10,291 bases of DNA from Jatrophihabitans sp. (GTDB lineage Bacteria > Actinomycetota > Actinomycetes > Mycobacteriales > Jatrophihabitantaceae): assembly GCA_025966255.1 (NCBI GenBank), contig JAOPVG010000121.1:1-10291 (forward strand), written 5' to 3'. This document shows positions 6,247 through 10,291 of this stretch, in pieces. The notes beneath the pieces were generated by a model. It did not search any database. It was not told the origin of the DNA and saw only the letters and a program-made list of their open reading frames with translations. Position 1 is the first letter of the stretch. Every line of letters begins with the position of its first letter. Both the position numbers and the translations under genes were made by a program.

Positions 6247-7577
6247 GACTCGACCGGCCCCAGTGCGGCCAGTGGACCGGTGATCGATTCGGCATCACCG
6301 ACGACGACCGAGGTCAACTGCGACGGCGCGAGGAACTCCGCCGCCGCCGCGCTGACCTCATCGACCGTCGTCTCGAGCAGTCGCGCCGGATGCGCCTGCA
6401 CCCAGTCCAGACCGAGGCCGAAGGCCGACAGTGCAGCCAGCGTGGACGCCAGCCCCGACTGCGTGGACGTCGACATGGCCAGGTTGCCGATCGCGTACTG
6501 GCGTACGGACTCGACCTCGTCCGCGGTCACCGGCAGCTCGGCGATCTTGCCGAGTTCGTACCAGGTCTCGAGCAGCGCCGGCCCCGTGACCTCGGTCGCC
6601 ACCTCGACGTCAAGGTTCAGCTCCGAGCCGAGCACGTGGTGGTCGATGCGGCTGTGCGGACCGTACGTGTAGCCCTTGTCCTCGCGGATGTTCTCCGTCC
6701 ACCTGGAGGAGAAGTAGCCGCCGAAGATCAGGTTGGCGAGCTGCAGGGCGGGATAGCCGGGGTCGGTGCGGGTCAGCGCGGTGCGGCCCATCCGCACCGA
6801 CGACTGCACCGAGCCCGGCCGGTCGACGACCAGAGTCGAACCGCCCGGGGGCGTGCGCAGCTCGGGCACGCGCGGCTTCGGCACCTTCCCCGTCCACGTC
6901 GCGAGCGCGTCCTGCGCGAGATCGATCATGCGGGTTGGCGCGACGTCGCCGACCAGCACCAGCGAGGCGCCGCCCGGCCGGACGAAGGACTTGTGCAGCG
7001 AGCGCAGCTGGCCCGGGGTGACGGCGGCGACGGCCTCCGGCTCGGCGAGATCGCGCGCGTACGGGTGCTCGTCGCCCCACATGCGCCGGGCCAGCGCCTC
7101 GCTGGCCACGATGCCCGGACGGGCCCGCGCAATCGAAAGATTCTCGACGACGCGAGCGCGCTCGGTGGCGACCTCGTCCTTGTCGTACGCGGGTTCGGTC
7201 AGGACGGACGCGATGAGCCCGAGCAGTCTCTTGAGGTTCGTCGCCAGGGCATTGCCGCCGAGGAGCAGCCGGTCGGCATCGACCGAGACGGAGATGTCGG
7301 CGCCGAGCTCTTGCAGCGCCGCCGCCAGCCCGGCGCGATCGAAACCAGCCGCCCCGGTGAGCATCGCCTCGGACAGCACGGCGCCCTGGGCGGGGTGCGT
7401 CGGCTTCGCCGACAGGAACGGCAGGCGCAGGCGCACCTCGACGATCGGCACACCCGGCTTGCGCACAGCCACGACGTTGAGCCCGTTGTCGAGCACGTCC
7501 TCGCTGAGTCGCAGCGTCTTGGCCACGCGCGGTGTGGTCAGGGCGGGGACAGGTTTGGGGGTCAGCTGGCGAGTCAC
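6243..7577 (-). CDS. M16 peptidase-like non-catalytic subunit (R/Y-pair partner)
   Basis: The 444-residue protein has the two-domain M16 fold: LDNGLNVVAV near residue 29, a degenerate first domain where the zinc motif should be (HPAQGAVLSEAML, residues 61-73, with no HxxEH), LVLVGDV near 206, and the substrate-holding region FGGYFSSRWTENIR followed by EDKGYTYG (residues 285-306) with the R/Y pair (Arg298 and Tyr303 or Tyr305). In M16B peptidases one subunit carries HxxEH and the other the R/Y pair, forming a closed heterodimer that degrades peptides. The neighbouring gene supplies the HxxEH subunit. The GTG start overlaps that gene's stop as GTGA, with GGGAGG six bases upstream. No signal peptide is seen, so it should be cytoplasmic. 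Its own end overlaps the nudC start by four bases. Confidence 0.93.
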   Translation of the reverse strand: MTRQLTPKPVPALTTPRVAKTLRLSEDVLDNGLNVVAVRKPGVPIVEVRLRLPFLSAKPTHPAQGAVLSEAMLTGAAGFDRAGLAAALQELGADISVSVDADRLLLGGNALATNLKRLLGLIASVLTEPAYDKDEVATERARVVENLSIARARPGIVASEALARRMWGDEHPYARDLAEPEAVAAVTPGQLRSLHKSFVRPGGASLVLVGDVAPTRMIDLAQDALATWTGKVPKPRVPELRTPPGGSTLVVDRPGSVQSSVRMGRTALTRTDPGYPALQLANLIFGGYFSSRWTENIREDKGYTYGPHSRIDHHVLGSELNLDVEVATEVTGPALLETWYELGKIAELPVTADEVESVRQYAIGNLAMSTSTQSGLASTLAALSAFGLGLDWVQAHPARLLETTVDEVSAAAAEFLAPSQLTSVVVGDAESITGPLAALGPVES

Positions 7578-8884
7578 CGTGCGCCTCCCGCGATCAGTTC
7601 CAGCACGGCCCGTCGATCTGGTTGCAATGCGGCCGCTGCCGCGCGGACGTCGTCGACGGTCACCGCGGCCAACCGGCCGGGCAGCTCCTCGATCAGTTCG
7701 GCCCGGCCGTGGATCAGCTCGAACTTCGCGAACTCGAGCGCCCGCGAGATGACCGCATCCATGTCCCGCACCAGCACGCTCACCAATCGAGTGCGTACCC
7801 GGTCGAGCTCGCCCGGCTCGAGGCCGTCCTGCGCGATGCGGGCGAGCTCCTCGTCGATCGCGCGCAGGATCGCATTGAGCGAGACGGCGTCCGGATAGTG
7901 GGCGCTGATGGTGAGCGCGGTGGGATCGCGCTCGTCGAACGGATCGCCGAACTCGCCTATGTACACCGACACGTCGGTGACCAGGTGATCGCGCTGGACC
8001 AGGCGGCGCTGCAGCCGCGAGGCGTCGCCGTCGCTGAGCACCTCGGCCAGGAGCAAGTGGGCGAGCAGCGCGTCCAACGAGCCGACCGGGTCGGGCACGC
8101 GGTAGCCGACGGCGACGGCCGGGATCGGCGCGTGCGGGTCGTCGTGGGTCGCGCGTCGCTCCTCGGTCAGCGGTGGTTCGGCAAAGCTGGGTCGCTTGGG
8201 CGCCTTCCGCTTCTTGATCTCGCCGAAGTGCTTCTCGACGAGGCCCATCGTCTCGTCCACGTTGAGATCACCGGCGACAGCGAGCACGGCATTGGCCGGC
8301 GCGTAGTAGCGATTGAAGAAGTCCTTGGCGTCGTCGACGGTCGCACTCTCGAGGTCCTCGAAGCCGCCGTAACCGTTGTGCGAGTTGGCGAAGGTGTCGA
8401 AGAGGACGGACGGCAGGTAGATCCACGGGAAGCCGCCGTACGGCCGGTTCATGACGTTGACCCGGATCTCATTCTTGACGACCTCGAGCTGGTTGGCGAG
8501 GTTCTCCTCGTTGATCCGCGGGCTGAGCATGCGGTCGGCCTCGAGGAACAGCCCGCGCTCGAGCGCGTTCGAGGGCAACGCCTCGAAGTAGTTCGTGTAG
8601 TCGAAGTGGGTGCTGCCGTTGAAGGTGCCGCCCGAGGACTGCACGTAGCGGAAGTGTTCGAGCTTCTCGAGATTCGCCGAGCCCTGGAACATCAGGTGCT
8701 CGAAGAGGTGCGCGAACCCGGTGCGTCCCTCCGGCTCGGAGCGGATGCCGACGTCGTAGAGGACGGCCACGCCGACGACGGGCGCCGAGCGGTCCGGCGC
8801 GACGACGACGCGCAGGCCGTTGTCGAGGGTGTGGTGAGTGAGGTCGAAGGACGGGGCAGGCAGCTTCTGCGGACGCGGCACCAC
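7574..8884 (-). CDS. M16 zinc metallopeptidase, catalytic subunit
   Basis: The 436-residue protein opens with LDNGLRVVVAPD and has the inverted zinc motif HLFEH (His59, Glu62, His63) and a distal Glu in EVVKNEIR (Glu139, 75 residues after the second His), completing the M16 zinc site. FNGSTHFDYTNYFEALP is the conserved strand after the motif. The second domain has LSDGDASRLQRRL near 283 but lacks the R/Y-pair tyrosine pattern present in the partner. It is inferred to form an M16B-type heterodimer with the downstream gene and to degrade peptides or processed fragments in the cytoplasm; no signal peptide is visible. The start is GTG at 8884 or the adjacent GTG at 8881; the ribosome binding site is weak (GGGTGG, abutting the start). 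It follows the lipoprotein gene after 38 bases. Confidence 0.95.
   Translation of the reverse strand: MVPRPQKLPAPSFDLTHHTLDNGLRVVVAPDRSAPVVGVAVLYDVGIRSEPEGRTGFAHLFEHLMFQGSANLEKLEHFRYVQSSGGTFNGSTHFDYTNYFEALPSNALERGLFLEADRMLSPRINEENLANQLEVVKNEIRVNVMNRPYGGFPWIYLPSVLFDTFANSHNGYGGFEDLESATVDDAKDFFNRYYAPANAVLAVAGDLNVDETMGLVEKHFGEIKKRKAPKRPSFAEPPLTEERRATHDDPHAPIPAVAVGYRVPDPVGSLDALLAHLLLAEVLSDGDASRLQRRLVQRDHLVTDVSVYIGEFGDPFDERDPTALTISAHYPDAVSLNAILRAIDEELARIAQDGLEPGELDRVRTRLVSVLVRDMDAVISRALEFAKFELIHGRAELIEELPGRLAAVTVDDVRAAAAALQPDRRAVLELIAGGAR
7584..7589 (-). promoter_or_regulatory. Ribosome binding site of the non-catalytic M16 gene
   Basis: On the minus strand GGGAGG lies six bases before the GTG at 7577, inside the last codons of the catalytic M16 gene. 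It supports GTG as the true start and indicates that the second subunit can be loaded independently as well as by coupling. Confidence 0.7.
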
Positions 8885-8887
8885 CCC

Positions 8888-8893
8888 ACCCTA
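8888..8893 (-). promoter_or_regulatory. Possible -10 element giving a leaderless catalytic M16 mRNA
   Basis: TAGGGT on the minus strand fits TAnnnT and ends exactly six bases before the second of two tandem GTG codons (8881-8879). That would place the transcript start on the start codon. No -35 hexamer is seen. The motif is short and the call is weak. Confidence 0.2.
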
Positions 8894-8899
8894 CGGTTT

Positions 8900-8922
8900 C
8901 GGCAATGCCGGGCCGGGCCGGG
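8900..8922. repeat. CCGGG triplet repeat and small hairpin between lipoprotein and M16 genes
   Basis: Three exact tandem copies of CCGGG fill 8908-8922, abutting the lipoprotein stop. They adjoin and slightly overlap a perfect CGGC-AAT-GCCG hairpin (8900-8910; stem 4 bp, loop 3). Together they fill most of the 38-base gap. The stem is too short to call a terminator with confidence; the region may partially attenuate read-through. Confidence 0.5.
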
Positions 8923-9657
8923 TCAAATGACGTGGATGCTGGCCATCGCCGTCGGGACGCTCGCCCAGAGATTCGACACCAGGTCGGGAAGTGAGGTGTA
9001 CCAGAGGGAGATGTCGTTCGGGCCGACCTGCATCGCGACGATCCACGACTTCTCCAGCTTGACCTTGATGTGGTTCTTGGTCGCGTAGGCCGGGTTGATC
9101 GTGAACGTGCTCTTCAGTACGTAGGCGCGCACGCCGGCCACTGTTGTGTTCGCACCGCCGGTGGTTTCGACCTTGGGTGACGGGCCATAGGCGGTGTCGT
9201 TGATCATCCGCGTGCGCACGGTCTGCGTGATCGAGGCGAGCGACTGCCCGGCGGCGGGACCCCAGTGCCCCGCCCCCATCTCCATGGCCCAATTCGGCTC
9301 CACCGACTTGGTCTCCTTGAGCGGCCAGACCTTGTCCGTGGTCCTGGCCTGCAGCCCCGTCGTGATGCAGTTGAACGTCAGATGCGCGAACCGGTAGACG
9401 ATCGAGGGGCAGGTGAAGTCGCTGCCGGCGGTGGGGCCGGACGACGCCGACGGCGGCGCCGCCGAACTCGATGCCGATGGCGTCCTGGGCTCACCGGACG
9501 GGGGGGCGGCCGAAGCCGAAGGGAAGTCCGGGCTCGTCGACGACCCGGACGGCCCCCCGGAGCGGCTCGTCGTGCCTGAGCCGGTGACCACGCTCGCGCA
9601 GCCGGCAAGCAGGGCGGCAACGGCCACCGCAGTGAGAACGGTAGAACGGATCTTCAT
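8923..9657 (-). CDS. Secreted lipoprotein with long disordered linker, unknown domain
   Basis: The 244-residue precursor starts with a lipoprotein signal: MKIR, a hydrophobic stretch (about 6-18) and the lipobox LLAGC with Cys20, so it should be lipid-anchored on the outer face of the membrane. A low-complexity Ser/Thr/Pro/Ala/Gly linker follows (about residues 21-82), then a C-terminal domain of about 160 residues with two Cys at its start (DFTCPS and FNCIT, possibly a disulfide) and a beta-rich part with GVRAYVLKSTFTI and KSWIVAMQVG. The fold resembles the small mycobacterial LpqN/LpqT-type domains in general pattern, but I cannot confirm this. The start at 9657 is chosen over 9726 because the signal peptide begins there and GGGAG lies eight bases upstream. 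It follows the M20 peptidase gene after 20 bases and precedes the M16 genes. Confidence 0.88.
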   Translation of the reverse strand: MKIRSTVLTAVAVAALLAGCASVVTGSGTTSRSGGPSGSSTSPDFPSASAAPPSGEPRTPSASSSAAPPSASSGPTAGSDFTCPSIVYRFAHLTFNCITTGLQARTTDKVWPLKETKSVEPNWAMEMGAGHWGPAAGQSLASITQTVRTRMINDTAYGPSPKVETTGGANTTVAGVRAYVLKSTFTINPAYATKNHIKVKLEKSWIVAMQVGPNDISLWYTSLPDLVSNLWASVPTAMASIHVI

Positions 9658-9665
9658 TCGCTGCG

Positions 9666-9670
9666 CTCCC
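9666..9670 (-). promoter_or_regulatory. Ribosome binding site that decides the lipoprotein start
   Basis: GGGAG on the minus strand lies eight bases before the ATG at 9657. It supports this start, which places the charged residues and hydrophobic stretch of the signal peptide at the N-terminus, and rejects the longer frame to 9726, which overlaps the M20 gene. Confidence 0.65.
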
Positions 9671-9677
9671 TGGAAGG

Positions 9678-10291
9678 TCAACTCGACCGTAGAGCCCGGG
9701 TTCCCATCTCGGCGAATCCCGACCACAGGTAGGCCGCGGCTTCGGCGCCCTTGTAGAGCATCGGCAGGGTCACCTTCTCGTTCGGGGCGTGGATCTGGTC
9801 GTCGGGCAGCCCGAAGCCGAGGAACACGAGCGGCGCCCCGACGGCCTGCTGCAGGCCGGCTTCCGGGCCGCTCCCACCCTCGCGCGTGGGTAGGACCTGT
9901 GCGCCGTCGAAGGCCTGGCTGATCGCCTCGGTGAGCGCGTTGTACGCGGGCGTGCCGAGCGGCACGAGGCAGGCGCGGACGCCGGCGCCCTCCCAGTCGA
10001 GGTGCGCGACGATGCCGTCCGGCGTGTGCTCGGAGACGAACTGCTCCACCCCCCTGATGATCTTCGCGGGATCCTGGTTTGCGACGAGCCGGAAGCTCAG
10101 CTTCACGAAGGCGTCGCTCGGCACGATGGTCTTGTGGCCGGCGCCCTGGTAGCCACCGCCGATGCCGTTGACCTCGGCCGTGGGGCGAGCGCCGACGCGC
10201 TCCAGCGTCGAGAACCCTTCCTCGCCGTGCAGGGCCCGCGACTGTGCGACCTTGAGGAACTCGCCGTCGTCGGAGGGCACCGCGCCGAACA
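9678..10291 (-). CDS. M20-family metallopeptidase (dipeptidase), C-terminal part
   Basis: The frame is open to the right edge; about 204 C-terminal residues are present. They cover the lid/dimerisation domain, with GIGGGYQGAGHKTIVPSDA and KLSFRLVANQDP, and the second half of the catalytic domain, with TREGGSGPEAGLQ and DDQIHAPNEKV, whose His is a metal ligand in the family. This pattern fits the CNDP/dipeptidase branch of M20 rather than ArgE or DapE. Such enzymes hydrolyse dipeptides or acyl-amino acids in the cytoplasm with two metal ions. The N-terminal metal ligands lie outside the window, so activity cannot be judged. Its stop is 20 bases before the lipoprotein start, so the genes may share a transcript. 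Confidence 0.92.
   Translation of the reverse strand, partial: FGAVPSDDGEFLKVAQSRALHGEEGFSTLERVGARPTAEVNGIGGGYQGAGHKTIVPSDAFVKLSFRLVANQDPAKIIRGVEQFVSEHTPDGIVAHLDWEGAGVRACLVPLGTPAYNALTEAISQAFDGAQVLPTREGGSGPEAGLQQAVGAPLVFLGFGLPDDQIHAPNEKVTLPMLYKGAEAAAYLWSGFAEMGTRALRSS

Noticed and set aside
5548..6672. A 374-codon plus-strand frame antisense to nudC and the M16 end.
   Set aside because: The minus strand has a complete Nudix box and NudC signature; the plus frame has no recognisable domain.
8908..8922. G-quadruplex from repeated GGG.
   Set aside because: Only three G-triplets occur in a row; a standard quadruplex needs four.
6390..9088. Two long plus-strand open frames (about 500 codons each) antisense to the M16 genes.
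   Set aside because: They mirror the codon bias of GC-rich genes; their translations are Arg/Gly/Val-rich without domain motifs, whereas the minus strand encodes clear M16 proteins.
9658..9726. N-terminal extension of the lipoprotein to position 9726.
   Set aside because: It would bury the signal peptide behind 23 polar residues and overlap the M20 gene; ATG 9657 has a suitable ribosome binding site.

Overview
The window is high-GC DNA with the codon use, GTG/TTG starts, four-base gene overlaps and protein families of an actinobacterium (Mycobacteriales, Frankia or Nakamurella-like lineages are plausible; the genus cannot be fixed from this sequence). Coding density is very high. No tRNA, rRNA, insertion sequence, CRISPR array or phage gene was seen, and no gap without a gene exceeds about 155 bases.

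Layout. Plus strand, 1-3176: the C-terminal ~1057 residues of a tandem-fused type IV ABC exporter, open at the left edge, of the actinobacterial multidrug-exporter type. Its first ATPase domain is degenerate and its second is canonical. Plus strand, 3215-3595: a small split-barrel (PPOX) probable F420-dependent oxidoreductase with its own promoter and an almost leaderless start. Plus strand, 3656-3877: a 73-residue helical protein of unknown function. Minus strand, 3917-4528: a cytoplasmic SGNH/GDSL hydrolase. Plus strand, 4682-5334: two translationally coupled genes (ATGA overlap) for a 66-residue protein with no Lys or Arg and a 151-residue beta-rich protein; I recognise neither.

The right half (5338-10291) is one run of five minus-strand genes. 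In transcription order they are an M20-family dipeptidase (5' end outside the window), a lipoprotein with a long Ser/Thr/Pro/Ala linker, a catalytic M16 zinc peptidase with HxxEH, a non-catalytic M16 partner with the R/Y pair, and the NAD(H) pyrophosphatase / RNA-deNADding enzyme NudC. The M16 pair and nudC overlap by four bases at each junction and should be translated together. The two M16 subunits probably assemble into one M16B-type heterodimeric peptidase; with the M20 enzyme this suggests a peptide-degradation cluster.

The two halves meet tail to tail at 5334/5338, where both stop codons lie inside one imperfect stem-loop. The least explained parts are the coupled unknown pair at 4682-5334 and the 73-residue protein. 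Most other genes are recognisable families, with details worth checking: an incomplete zinc ribbon in NudC, an asymmetric ABC exporter, and homopolymer tracts in the lipoprotein linker.
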